NCBI GenBank assembly: GCA_964488555.1
Contig: CAZAUF010000002.1
Coordinates: 123,152-187,151, forward strand
Source: UBA2112 sp964488555
Lineage (GTDB): Bacteria > Patescibacteriota > Saccharimonadia > Saccharimonadales > Saccharimonadaceae
DNA: 64,000 nucleotides
Direction of reading: 5' to 3'
Under the pieces are notes generated by a model that searched no databases, was not told where the DNA came from, and saw only the letters and a program-made list of their open reading frames with translations. Position numbers and translations under genes: made by a program. Of the stretch, positions 34,417-43,537 are shown in pieces. Every line of letters begins with the position of its first letter. Positions within the stretch are counted from its first letter, which is position 1.

Positions 34417-34878
34417 TCAGCGAAATAATACCGTCATATAGGCGATGGCACCAAACAGAAAAGCGATGGTCGATGGAAACCGCTTCCATGCTTCATATAA
34501 CACAAATGCCAGTATCGTCGCGGTTCCGACGCAGATACCAAGAGGAAGGAGCGTATATTGAATATCTATCATGTGGTTAATGAAGCGAAAAATCAGTGAC
34601 GGTACGGCTACGACTATACAAAACGGCACGGCGGTGGCAATTAGGTATTTAAATACTTCTGATCGTCCGTGAAGTAGTGGACGTTTGGCTACCTTGTCGT
34701 AACACAGTGCCACTAGTACCGCTGTGACGCAAATCGGCACGACTATCCAGATATTGAAAAAGTATGCCGAAAGTGACCATGTAAAAAGAAGACTCCACAA
34801 CACGACAATCGCGATCGTACTGTCATCACCCAATATAAAGTGTCGCCAAAACGTGAAAAACCCGCGAACATATTTCAT
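34417..34878 (-). CDS. Four-span membrane protein, unknown function
   Basis: The ATG at 34878 overlaps the stop of the upstream gene as ATGA and follows AGGAG, which fixes the start (153 aa). The protein is mostly hydrophobic with about four spans and short loops (MKYVRGFFTFWRHFILG at the start, YEAWKRFPSTIAF near the end). No family recognised. It is coupled to the FTR1-like gene, so the two may form one membrane complex. Its stop abuts the stop of the propeller gene on the other strand. Confidence 0.75.
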   Translation of the reverse strand: MKYVRGFFTFWRHFILGDDSTIAIVVLWSLLFTWSLSAYFFNIWIVVPICVTAVLVALCYDKVAKRPLLHGRSEVFKYLIATAVPFCIVVAVPSLIFRFINHMIDIQYTLLPLGICVGTATILAFVLYEAWKRFPSTIAFLFGAIAYMTVLFR

Positions 34879-35642
34879 GATCTTACTCCTTCTTGTACGG
34901 CGCGAGATCCACGAATCATATGGATCATAAACCATGACAACGCACTATAGAATACAAGCAGATAAAGAAGGGCCCATTCACCATATGGCCACACGATATT
35001 GACACCCTCGCTACTGAAGTAGGTGCCAAATGTCACGAGCAGTAGACCGACTGTTAGCTTCATCCAGTTTTCCGGCACACGCGAGAGTGGCTTATGGATA
35101 ATCAATCCCAGGAGTGCCACAAACACAAGTGCGGCCAGTGTCGCCGATATACCTATACCCATTTCTCCGCGTGCGCTGGCAAAAATCACCACGATAAACA
35201 CAATTTCAAAACCCTCGAGTAGCACGCCTTTAAACACCATGACGAAACTGTACCAATCAATCGGAGATTTGCTTTTTTTGGATTTTTTCGCATCTGCGAC
35301 AAGCTTTTTGTATATTTTTTCCTCATCACGACTAGGTAAAACACCGCCGATTCGCAGCAGTGCTTTTTTCATCCACTGCAGTCCAAAAATTAGCAACAGT
35401 CCACCCACAACCGCCCACATTGGTCCTATTGGTATATTCGACTCATCGGTCACTTGAGAAATGATTTCATTGAACACAAACACCACAACAGCTAGTACGA
35501 GCAACGCTGAAGCAGTGGCGAGTAGGGCGGTCCGCCATCCGCGCGAGATGCCAAGTGCCAATATGATAGTCAAAGCCTCTATCATCTCGACGGTCGTCGC
35601 CACAAATAGCGACAACCACAAAAACAGGTGTTCCGCGGACAT
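34875..35642 (-). CDS. FTR1-like/COG4280-type multi-span membrane protein
   Basis: The ATG at 35642 is 9 nt after a -10 of the form TGG CATAAT; the longer frame to 35714 is rejected. The 255-aa protein has about seven spans in two similar halves, each with an ExxE motif in a helix: VEMIEALTII and LEGFEIVFIV. Paired ExxE helices are the signature of the FTR1 iron permease and related ion carriers, where the Glu pairs bind the metal. The family of uncharacterised proteins known as COG4280 has this layout. Metal-ion transport is therefore plausible but not shown. It is the only minus-strand unit inside the 20-41 kb machine locus. Confidence 0.75.
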   Translation of the reverse strand: MSAEHLFLWLSLFVATTVEMIEALTIILALGISRGWRTALLATASALLVLAVVVFVFNEIISQVTDESNIPIGPMWAVVGGLLLIFGLQWMKKALLRIGGVLPSRDEEKIYKKLVADAKKSKKSKSPIDWYSFVMVFKGVLLEGFEIVFIVVIFASARGEMGIGISATLAALVFVALLGLIIHKPLSRVPENWMKLTVGLLLVTFGTYFSSEGVNIVWPYGEWALLYLLVFYSALSWFMIHMIRGSRAVQEGVRS

Positions 35643-35699
35643 ATCATTACCATTATGCCATACCTTATACCCTCCAGAGGTATATTTATCATAACTATG

Positions 35700-35728
35700 T
35701 TTACGATTACTCAAGTTTGTGGTAGAAT
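35700..35728 (+). promoter_or_regulatory. Promoter of the third giant-protein operon
   Basis: TTTACG (35700-35705), 17-nt spacer ending TGG, TAGAAT (35723-35728). A leader of about 15 nt with AGGAAAGTG precedes the ATG at 35749. Confidence 0.65.
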
Positions 35729-35748
35729 ATACAGGAAAGTGACCTCTT

Positions 35749-38703
35749 ATGAAGCCACGTGGAGTAATTGACCCAAGGCAGGAAAATTTCTACAATCCGC
35801 ACAGTGATGAGCGGGAAGCTTTGCGTCGCGCTCAAGCCAGAGCTGAAATGGATGGCACGCCTGTCGAAGAAGTACAGGAAAAGTTCGATGACATGGCTGC
35901 CACCACGCTGCGCGACATGGAGGAAACCGGCTCTACATTACCACGCGACACACGAGAGAAACACTCGGCTACACCAGTCATACACCGTGGCAAGCCAGCC
36001 AAGGTGTGGCAATTGTTTACAAGCAAAAGGGTGCGTGGTAAAAGTTCAGTCGTTGCCGTTGTATTCCTCTTGTTCGGCGGTGGTGGTTTTTTGACCATAT
36101 TATTCGCGCCATCTACCGCACTTGTCGCCATGAAAGAGGTACTCACGCAAAGCCTGAACGATCAGCTCCATGCCGTCGATCGTCGCTCAGCATCAATTCT
36201 ACGCGCCAAGATGAAAAGCGTCAGTGATGGCTCATGTGGAACCGTCAAAATCTGTAAAGGCTTTGCCAAAATGTCGGATGAGCAAGTACGCGACTTTCAG
36301 AAACACAATAGTGGCACCACGATCGAACGAGATCGCGCCGGGCGCGTAACAAAGATATCATTCGAAAACGACAAAACAAAACTTACTATCACATCGGCCG
36401 ACCAGTTAACGAGAGCTCTTGCCGAGCACCCGGCATTTCTGGCTGCATGGACTCAAGGGTATAATCCGGAATTTAAATCCATGTCTGACCCGGTAGCGCG
36501 AAAGGTACTAGCGAAAAACAAGGCTACAAAAAACCAAAAAATAACCGGTAAAACAGACGAGGAACGACAAAAGAGCCTGAATCGAATAGCTGGAGGTCTG
36601 GAAGATACTGGCGGTAAAACCCTCACACCCATAAAGGATAAAGACGGAAACACGACAGGGTATATAGATGAAGATGGCAATCCTATAGATAAAAACGCTG
36701 TCGAAGCGGCACGGGCCATGGAGGAACGTGTGGAAAACGCGGTCAAAAATGGTGGCACGATAGGTGTGTTAAAAAACTCTATCGCCCGTGGTGTGCAGGT
36801 TCATGCCGCAGCGGATATAGGGTGTATGCTTTTCAATAGTATCCGGCGTGTCTCCGCTCTTTCCAAAATGGTCAAGATGTCTCAGGCGATTCGCTTCTCA
36901 CTCGCGCTTGTACTCACGCCAGCCGATAGGATAAAAGCAGGTGACGCCGATGAAGCACTGACAAACTTTTCTGCCAATAATCTCATGGCAACCTCCACGA
37001 CTACCGAGGTAATTGATGAGTCAAAAATAAATCAAACTGCCGCTATCGGCAGCAAACCCCCTACGACGACGACAGCTATCGGTAATGCGTTCGACTCAAA
37101 AGGTTTCAAGCTCGCCAACGGTGAAACGATTAGTAAGTTAAACACGCGTGAGGCGAGATTCTCGCTTGGTGGCGGCGGGTCACCAACTGTCATGGACACT
37201 GCGACTCAAGATATCGCCCGGGTCGTTAATGGCGGCAATGCTGATCCGAACGCGCTCAGTAAAAAATGTCGATACATCCAAAGTCCGTTCGTGCGTGTCG
37301 GTGCTTTTGCTGCTGGTATCGCAACGGGTGTAGCTTCACTCGGTGTCTTTACTCTCATACAAGGTGCCGCGTCGTTCGCATTGCAACTCGCTGCGCCGCT
37401 TATCGAAGCACAATTAGGTGAAATGATTGCCGGTGACGTATTCAAAGATATAGAAGGTGATGATTCCGGCAACGCAGCATATGTCGGTATGGCTGGGCTT
37501 AGCGGTAGTATCGCCCAAGAGCGCGGCATGGCACCTGTCAGTGGACAGGGGGGTGCTGACTATCTGGCAAAAAACAAACAAACCGTCCACCACTATGCTT
37601 CCATCAAACGATATATGGCACGAACGACACCTTTTGATTTAAACAATCCGTATTCCTTCCTTGGTTCCATGGCGGTCACGCTCGTACCGACAGCATGGCA
37701 ATCACGCAGCAGTGCCGGTGTGGCGGCGATGAATATCGCTGCACTGGTACCAAAAACGTTTGCAAATATACTGCAGCCGAGTGCTGGTGCCGTTCCAAAC
37801 AACTACTTCGGTCAGTGCAATGACATGATGTACAAATCACTCGATATAAAAGCGGGTCCGTTCTGCGAAGTCCGCTACTGGATGAGTGACGAAGAGCTCA
37901 ATATGGATCCGCTCGAAAATGCACGTTGGATGGCCGATACTGGCAATATTGACCCGAGTAGCGAAACTGGCGAAGCAAAAGATAATGGCGAGGATTGGAA
38001 TTACGTGAAATTCCTCGACCAGTGTGCTCATCGTGAAATGGGCTGGGGTGAAATCGACGCCGAAGACCCTTCCAGTGGCGATGGCAGTAAGTGTATCGAC
38101 CCAGCGTACGAGGCTATGAATAAACATTTCCGCGTCTATACGATGGATCGGTCGATTCAGATATCTATGGATGAAAAAGATCAGAATGGTCAAGCCATGC
38201 CCGGTACGACAGGTTTTCCTGATGGCAAAAAGGGTCCTGTGGGCAAAAATGGCTGGGCATTCCCGACAGTTGCATCCAGCACTGTCGTGCATAATTTCCA
38301 AGACGCACCACTTCTGGTTGACAAAGACGGAGTGGTCATCACAGCCAAAGACGAGTCAAAAGCACTAGGTCAACCGATCTTTGCGGCATATGACGGCGTG
38401 GTTATGGCAGCGGGTCCCTCAGTAGCACTCGGTAACTGGATAGTTGTAGAGCACACAGTCAATGGGCGAAAGATGAGTACCGTCTATGGTCACATGAACA
38501 ACGACGGTGTATTTGTGCGACCCGGCGACAAGGTGAAAGCCGGTCAGCAAATCGGCCGTATCGGCGACAATATGACAACCGAATGGAAACCCTACTTAGC
38601 GTTTCAGTTATGGCAGGGATCGCCACTGAGTGGCGGCAAAGCGGTCGACCCGGCACTGACTATAGAAACAGCGCGGGCCAGCGCAGGAGGACATAGTGGT
38701 TAG
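35749..38703 (+). CDS. Giant T4SS-associated membrane protein, paralog 3, with degenerate M23 domain
   Basis: A 984-aa protein: charged head (1-98), one span (about 100-120), then a body with the family landmarks TTPFDLNNPYSFLGS, CNDMMYKSLDIKAGPFCEVRYWMS, NYVKFLDQCAHREMGWG and GSKCIDP. Further hydrophobic stretches are near 515-565. The last 150 residues form an M23/LytM-like domain (PIFAAYDGVVMAAG, VYGHMNNDG, RPGDKVKAGQQIGRIGD), but the HLH zinc site is replaced by YLAFQ and no HxGxD is seen. It is probably inactive, as in activator proteins of the EnvC/NlpD kind. It overlaps the next gene by 8 nt. Confidence 0.83.
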   Translation: MKPRGVIDPRQENFYNPHSDEREALRRAQARAEMDGTPVEEVQEKFDDMAATTLRDMEETGSTLPRDTREKHSATPVIHRGKPAKVWQLFTSKRVRGKSSVVAVVFLLFGGGGFLTILFAPSTALVAMKEVLTQSLNDQLHAVDRRSASILRAKMKSVSDGSCGTVKICKGFAKMSDEQVRDFQKHNSGTTIERDRAGRVTKISFENDKTKLTITSADQLTRALAEHPAFLAAWTQGYNPEFKSMSDPVARKVLAKNKATKNQKITGKTDEERQKSLNRIAGGLEDTGGKTLTPIKDKDGNTTGYIDEDGNPIDKNAVEAARAMEERVENAVKNGGTIGVLKNSIARGVQVHAAADIGCMLFNSIRRVSALSKMVKMSQAIRFSLALVLTPADRIKAGDADEALTNFSANNLMATSTTTEVIDESKINQTAAIGSKPPTTTTAIGNAFDSKGFKLANGETISKLNTREARFSLGGGGSPTVMDTATQDIARVVNGGNADPNALSKKCRYIQSPFVRVGAFAAGIATGVASLGVFTLIQGAASFALQLAAPLIEAQLGEMIAGDVFKDIEGDDSGNAAYVGMAGLSGSIAQERGMAPVSGQGGADYLAKNKQTVHHYASIKRYMARTTPFDLNNPYSFLGSMAVTLVPTAWQSRSSAGVAAMNIAALVPKTFANILQPSAGAVPNNYFGQCNDMMYKSLDIKAGPFCEVRYWMSDEELNMDPLENARWMADTGNIDPSSETGEAKDNGEDWNYVKFLDQCAHREMGWGEIDAEDPSSGDGSKCIDPAYEAMNKHFRVYTMDRSIQISMDEKDQNGQAMPGTTGFPDGKKGPVGKNGWAFPTVASSTVVHNFQDAPLLVDKDGVVITAKDESKALGQPIFAAYDGVVMAAGPSVALGNWIVVEHTVNGRKMSTVYGHMNNDGVFVRPGDKVKAGQQIGRIGDNMTTEWKPYLAFQLWQGSPLSGGKAVDPALTIETARASAGGHSG

Positions 38704-39964
38704 ACGAATCCTCTCCATCATCGCTGCTGTCATCCTACTGTCGGCATATATGGTAGAAACAGTCAAAGCGGCATCGGTGTATGACGAAACATTTTACTCT
38801 GGCAACGATATTCTGTTTTATGACCCTCGTTGCGAAAGTAATCAAGCGTCTGGCTATATCACATTGAGCGGCAAAGATAACTTGGAGAAAATCCTGACGT
38901 TTTTCATGCAAAAAGGTTTGACGCTCGCTCAAGCGACAGGTATCGCCGGTAACCTTATGGTAGAGTCACGGCTTGAGCCGACGATTATTCAAGGTGGTGG
39001 TCATGCCACTCCGGGAACTAATTTCACACCGACGCCAGGAGTTGGATTTGGTCTGGCGCAGTGGACAACCGGCGATCGTCAGCGCGGACTCATGGAAGAG
39101 ACACGTCGACTCGGCGTCGATATTACCGATCTAGGTGGTCAGTTGTCATACGCCTGGAAGGAGTTGTCCGAAAGTTACTCCAGTACCCTTACGGCACTCA
39201 AGGCGACAACCGATCCCGTAGATGCAGCAGTTGTGTTCCATGACGGCTATGAGCGTTCCGCCGATACCAAAGCAGCTGTCGTGAATAACCGTGGTGGTAA
39301 CGCGCAGAAATTTTATGCGACGTATAGCGACGCACCAGCACTGGCTGGTTCCACAAGCAACGTGCAGTTATTAGCAAGTTCGCAACCGAGTGGCGATGCT
39401 ACATCGAATGCCTGCGTGGCACCGGGGTATGGTAACGGTGACCTGCAGCAGATGGTTATGCAGTACGCATGGTCACAGCATATCCGCGGTAGTATCAATA
39501 CTCTCGCGGAGGCACCTGGTCAAACCATCAGAGCAGCTGATCAGAAACCGGCATATGCCGAGGCTGTCGCTCGAGCTATGAGTCAAGGACGATATGTCGG
39601 AGGTATCGCTGTCAAAGGAGATGACTGTGGTGGATTTGTCACTCTACTTGTCGTCGATAGCGGTTTTGATAAAGAGTATAACTATGGTAGTTTCGTGTCA
39701 CGTGGAGCTGGATACACCGTCAAACAGGAAGCCTGGCTCAGACAAAATTGGGAGCCGATCAGTGCCACAGACGCCAGCAACCGTCAACCTGGCGACGTTG
39801 CGATCAACAATCAACATACCTATATATATGTCGGTGATATACCAGGCTTTGGTAGCAAAATTGCCTCCGCATCCGTGAGTGGTCCGGTACGCGCGCCAAT
39901 GGCTGGTCACGAAGGAGTCACTGATTCGTCATTTAGATGGTATCGTAAGAAAGCGAACTTATAG
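38696..39964 (+). CDS. Secreted two-enzyme wall hydrolase: phage-tail lysozyme plus NlpC/P60-like domain
   Basis: Start GTG at 38696, 5 nt after AGGAGG, inside the end of the giant gene. The 422-aa protein has a signal peptide (to about 26), the motif FYSGNDILFY (33-42), and a lysozyme domain (about 58-190) with catalytic Glu expected in GNLMVESRLEP (E90) and GFGLAQWT. A second domain (about 265-415) has Cys in GDDCGGFV (C311) and His in NNQHTYIYVGD (about H374), the NlpC/P60 or CHAP pattern. One domain would cut glycan strands and the other peptide links. It lacks an anchor after the signal and is likely released or held by partners. Confidence 0.83.
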   Translation: MVRRILSIIAAVILLSAYMVETVKAASVYDETFYSGNDILFYDPRCESNQASGYITLSGKDNLEKILTFFMQKGLTLAQATGIAGNLMVESRLEPTIIQGGGHATPGTNFTPTPGVGFGLAQWTTGDRQRGLMEETRRLGVDITDLGGQLSYAWKELSESYSSTLTALKATTDPVDAAVVFHDGYERSADTKAAVVNNRGGNAQKFYATYSDAPALAGSTSNVQLLASSQPSGDATSNACVAPGYGNGDLQQMVMQYAWSQHIRGSINTLAEAPGQTIRAADQKPAYAEAVARAMSQGRYVGGIAVKGDDCGGFVTLLVVDSGFDKEYNYGSFVSRGAGYTVKQEAWLRQNWEPISATDASNRQPGDVAINNQHTYIYVGDIPGFGSKIASASVSGPVRAPMAGHEGVTDSSFRWYRKKANL

Positions 39965-39966
39965 AT

Positions 39967-40614
39967 ATGTATTACGACTTTATCCAGAATCACAAACAAC
40001 TTTTCAAGCTTATCGGGCTTGGTTTTCTATTGCTCATTATCATATGGGCCGTTGTCACGTATGCCAATCGTCACGGCAAATTAGCTGTCGTCGTGTCAGT
40101 CGTGCCGCGCGATGCGTCTGTCGTAGTGAGCGGGAAGCATCTCGGTAATGGTACACACTACCTACAGGCTGGTACCTATGATGTATCAGTGAGCAAGGAT
40201 GGTTTCAAAACGCAGACGAAAAAGATCATTGTCACCGACGACAAGGAGCAAAACGTCGTCGCCGTGTCGCTCGCCCCCGAGAGTGAAGAAGCAAAGAAAT
40301 GGGCGAATGAACATGAGGATGATTATCGCAAAAATGAAGTTTACGGCTCTATCGAAGCAAACAGCAACGGCAAGTACTTTACCGAGAAAAACCCTATCAC
40401 GACTAAGCTACCATTTGTCGATCCGTATTTCACTATCGGCTACATTGCCAATGACGATCAGTCTATTACATTGACCGTCATCACTCCGTCGCCGCGATAT
40501 CGCTTCTATGCCGTCGAGCAGATTCGTAAATTTGGATACGATCCGACAGACTTCAAGATTTCATTCAAAGATTTTCGCAATCCATTAGGGGAAGGTAATG
40601 AATCAAAACACTAA
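39967..40614 (+). CDS. Membrane-anchored PEGA-domain protein
   Basis: A 215-aa protein starting 2 nt after the previous stop, with no strong Shine-Dalgarno. One span is at about 14-35. A PEGA domain (about 40-105) shows VVPRDASVVVSGKHLGNGTHYLQAGTYDVSVSKDGF in outline; PEGA domains are small beta folds common in S-layer and surface proteins. The last 110 residues form a second exported domain with many Tyr/Phe. It is part of the operon from 35749. The N-terminus and PEGA part recall the head of the propeller protein at 33007, suggesting the two hold equivalent places in their operons. Confidence 0.8.
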   Translation: MYYDFIQNHKQLFKLIGLGFLLLIIIWAVVTYANRHGKLAVVVSVVPRDASVVVSGKHLGNGTHYLQAGTYDVSVSKDGFKTQTKKIIVTDDKEQNVVAVSLAPESEEAKKWANEHEDDYRKNEVYGSIEANSNGKYFTEKNPITTKLPFVDPYFTIGYIANDDQSITLTVITPSPRYRFYAVEQIRKFGYDPTDFKISFKDFRNPLGEGNESKH

Positions 40615-41077
40615 AATACTGCTTATTATCGCTGCGATTATCGTCGGTGTAGGCGCGTTTACCTATGGAGCACTGACAGCTCCGCAAGCAGCACAACAGT
40701 CACCCTCACCGTCATCTACACCGACTCAGAAAAAGGTCGATCTAGGTGAGCAGCTCAAAAAGGAACAGAAGACGATCCTCGGAGTTCTTACTGCCAAATA
40801 CCCCAAGATAAAGACCGAGTATGTCATCAATCAAGGCAAATTGTATGACCAAGGACAGTGGTATGGCACGACACTCACATACCAAGGCAAAGATACGATG
40901 AATCGCGACACCCTCCGTGTGCTTATGCAGAAAAAGGATGGAATATGGGTTGTTCGCACGACACCACCAGCTCCACTATTGTCGACCGTGGAGTATCCCG
41001 ATGTACCAAAATCCATACTTCACGACATCAATGAACCCATCAGCTTACCTGGCAGCGACACAAAACAGACTGATTAG
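40598..41077 (+). CDS. Small membrane-anchored exported protein
   Basis: A 159-aa protein preceded by GGGGAAGG and overlapping the previous gene by 17 nt. One span (about 6-28), a Pro/Ser/Thr-rich linker (30-46), and an exported domain of 110 residues with a strand-rich centre (LYDQGQWYGTTLTYQGKD). No family recognised. It ends the operon; its stop overlaps the stop of recF by 2 nt, so the machine locus abuts the replication genes with no intergenic space. Confidence 0.78.
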   Translation: MNQNTKILLIIAAIIVGVGAFTYGALTAPQAAQQSPSPSSTPTQKKVDLGEQLKKEQKTILGVLTAKYPKIKTEYVINQGKLYDQGQWYGTTLTYQGKDTMNRDTLRVLMQKKDGIWVVRTTPPAPLLSTVEYPDVPKSILHDINEPISLPGSDTKQTD

Positions 41078-42108
41078 CGCAAGCGAATGACTTTCGCGTC
41101 GCCCAGTATACTTGGCGGGTTGGTACTTGTCATGATGATCTGATGATTCTGAAACTTTGTAGCCAGATGCGACTGGCGTTTATCATCAAGTTCACTCAGG
41201 ACGTCATCAAGGAGCACGACGGGCGGCAAGTCTGTCACCTCCTGAAGGATGTCGACCTCCAGAAATTTGAGCGCGAGCATGATCGTCCTCACTTCACCGC
41301 GTGACGCAGCATCGATAGCTGGCATATCATTAAATCGAAATACGACATCATGTCGGTGTGGTCCTATGCTTGTAAAGCCAAGTATTTGATCGCGATCAAT
41401 GGCAGACTCCAGTTCAGTCAGTAGTTTTTGCTCGGTATTATCGACGGTCGTGTGTGAATAGTGCACCGATACCGCATCTCGAGTCTGCGCAATCGTCCGA
41501 TATGTACTATTCAGCCCGGCATTGAGCCGCTCGGTGAGACGCACGCGCATGTCGATGATCTGAGCACCATACTTTGCCAAACTGATGTTCCAAGCAAACA
41601 GCACATCCTTGCCGCCACCATTCTTGAGTAGTTTATTGCGCTGCAGAAGCGCACGCTCATATCGTCTCACCACTCGGCCATAGTCGGGCACTAACTGCGA
41701 TGCAAACCTGTCGATAAATTGACGTCGCCGCGATGGTGAGCCATGAAGTAGTCGTAAATCCTCTGGCTCAAACAGTACGATAGGGTAACGCGCTGCAGCT
41801 GGCAAACGAATACTTGTTTTGTCGTCGATGATGAATTGTTTCTTCTTGGGATTATTTGGTTGGTATTTGATGGTTCGTAACTGGTCATCGAGCGTCAGAT
41901 CAATTCGCCACCAGTCCGCACCTTGACGCAACAAATCACTATCACCGCCTTTAAATGAGTGACCGCCAAGTGCCACGGTAATACTTTCTATAAGTGATGT
42001 CTTGCCACTGCCATTTGGTCCGGTAATCACGGTTACTGCCGGTGAAAGTTTTCGCGAAAACCGGCGGTGTGAACGGATGTTTTCGACAGTTAACGATTTG
42101 ATAACCAT
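41074..42108 (-). CDS. recF: DNA replication and repair protein RecF
   Basis: A 344-aa SMC-like ATPase that loads recombination proteins at gaps on single-stranded DNA. Walker A GPNGSGKT at 30-37; near the C-terminus the ABC-type Walker B LLDDVLSELDD. The IRSHRRF segment near the N-terminus is typical. The length is slightly below the common 360-370. The ATG lies 1 nt after the dnaN stop, with AAAGAG inside dnaN as the ribosome site, so the two are coupled. No gyrB follows; the gene instead meets the secretion locus tail to tail. Confidence 0.95.
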   Translation of the reverse strand: MVIKSLTVENIRSHRRFSRKLSPAVTVITGPNGSGKTSLIESITVALGGHSFKGGDSDLLRQGADWWRIDLTLDDQLRTIKYQPNNPKKKQFIIDDKTSIRLPAAARYPIVLFEPEDLRLLHGSPSRRRQFIDRFASQLVPDYGRVVRRYERALLQRNKLLKNGGGKDVLFAWNISLAKYGAQIIDMRVRLTERLNAGLNSTYRTIAQTRDAVSVHYSHTTVDNTEQKLLTELESAIDRDQILGFTSIGPHRHDVVFRFNDMPAIDAASRGEVRTIMLALKFLEVDILQEVTDLPPVVLLDDVLSELDDKRQSHLATKFQNHQIIMTSTNPPSILGDAKVIRLR

Positions 42109-42109
42109 A

Positions 42110-43213
42110 TCAACTCTTTAGTGGCATGATAACGTGCTGATAGTCGCTATCGGCTTCGTCGGCAACAGACAAAACGCACGGAGAAAGCTTGCCGCTAAAG
42201 CGAAATGTCACGGTTTCGCCATCAATAACACCAAGTGCTTCGGTCAGATAGCGAGAGTTGAGTGTTACTTGGCCGTCGGCACTTACTTCAGCATCTGCCT
42301 CGGAGGTATTTTCACCCAATTCGCTAGCGACAGAATGAAGGGAGAGAAGGTCTTTTTCGGCATCGGCGGTAATTGTCACACTGCCGCCAGACTCGCGAGC
42401 AAACAGGCCTGCGACTTTCGTGATTTGTGCAAACTGCGCACGAGAAATGGTAATATTTGACTCACTCGTTGCCGGGATAAGCTGTCGATAGTCAGGAAAA
42501 TTACCATCGATCAGACGACTGGTTATTTCGATATCGTTCATACGAAATCGCACCTGTGACTCGTCAAACAATACCTCGACTTCGTTCGTGTCGTCACCAA
42601 GCGTTCGAAGTACTTCTTGTAGCGTACTGGTTGGAATAATAGCCGACACGTCGCTCTGAGTCGACACAAGACGTTTCTCTGACAATCTATAGCCGTCTGT
42701 CGCGGCAAGATACAGCGCGCCTTCGTGCGAATGCCAATACACTCCAGTGAGGACGGGTCGAGTGGCGTCACTACTGGCTGTAAGGATAGTCTGTCCAATA
42801 GATTGTTTGAGTGCGGCAGTATCTATGGCGTAGCTAACCGCTGTCTTATCGTTGATTGTCGGAAGCTCAGGAAAGTCATCTGCAAGCGTACCGTTTATAA
42901 CCGAGCTGTAGCCGTCGGCAGTGATATGTAGCTTATTGTCGGTAACCTTCAGTGTGACTGTCGTTTTCGGTAGACTCGACACAAACTCCGTTATCAGGCG
43001 AGCGGGGATAGTAATCGCACCATCGTTGATGATCTTTGCACCGATCAGCTGTGTGGTTGCTATTTCCAGGTTTGTGGCTGCGACCATAAGTCGATGACCA
43101 TCTGTCCTAAGGAGGATGTTGCTCAGTATAGGTAGTTGTGTCTTAGAGCTCGCTACTCGTGAAGCTGCACCAAGTGCGCGGGCTAGATTTTCTTGTGTGA
43201 CAGAAAGCTCCAT
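42110..43213 (-). CDS. dnaN: DNA polymerase III beta subunit (sliding clamp)
   Basis: The 367-aa protein has the three-domain clamp layout. Recognisable pieces are LARALGAASRVASSKTQLPILSN at the start, VMAATNLEI-like and FPDYRQLIP in the middle, and YQHVIMPLKS at the end, the usual clamp C-terminus. It rings DNA and tethers the replicative polymerase. AAAGG lies 8 nt before the ATG. It sits between dnaA (324-bp gap) and recF, the classic order. It ends in UGA, one of the proofs that UGA is a stop here. Confidence 0.96.
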   Translation of the reverse strand: MELSVTQENLARALGAASRVASSKTQLPILSNILLRTDGHRLMVAATNLEIATTQLIGAKIINDGAITIPARLITEFVSSLPKTTVTLKVTDNKLHITADGYSSVINGTLADDFPELPTINDKTAVSYAIDTAALKQSIGQTILTASSDATRPVLTGVYWHSHEGALYLAATDGYRLSEKRLVSTQSDVSAIIPTSTLQEVLRTLGDDTNEVEVLFDESQVRFRMNDIEITSRLIDGNFPDYRQLIPATSESNITISRAQFAQITKVAGLFARESGGSVTITADAEKDLLSLHSVASELGENTSEADAEVSADGQVTLNSRYLTEALGVIDGETVTFRFSGKLSPCVLSVADEADSDYQHVIMPLKS

Positions 43214-43537
43214 TATTATTACCTTTCTTTATTATTTACTTCGTAGTGGTAGTTATAGGTGGTGTGGATAGTGCGGAAAACTGGTATATATACGGGGGTG
43301 GTAGTACGGAAAAAGGTTGTGGAAATCTGGGTGAAAAACACTTGGATGAAATGAGTATAGTTGGTGGGTTTTGCACGTTCGTCGCGCATTCGTGTATGGC
43401 GAAATGTGTCATATGTGGACGTACTTCCCCGGCCTATCACCACGCTATCCGCAACTTTTTCACGCTCTTTCCACATCTTCAGAGTATAGAAACGCCTATC
43501 TGTAAATAGTGGATTTATACTATTTCGATGGCCGTAT
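43214..43537. other. dnaA-dnaN intergenic region with DnaA-box-like sites
   Basis: This 324-bp gap has no credible gene. It holds several 9-mers near the DnaA box: TGTGGATAG at 43263-43271, TGTGGAAAT at 43318-43326, and CTTTCCACA at 43467-43475. The dnaN promoter must lie here; a minus-strand TATACT near 43355 is one candidate. The cluster may be part of a split origin or may serve dnaA-dependent control of dnaN. Confidence 0.5.
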
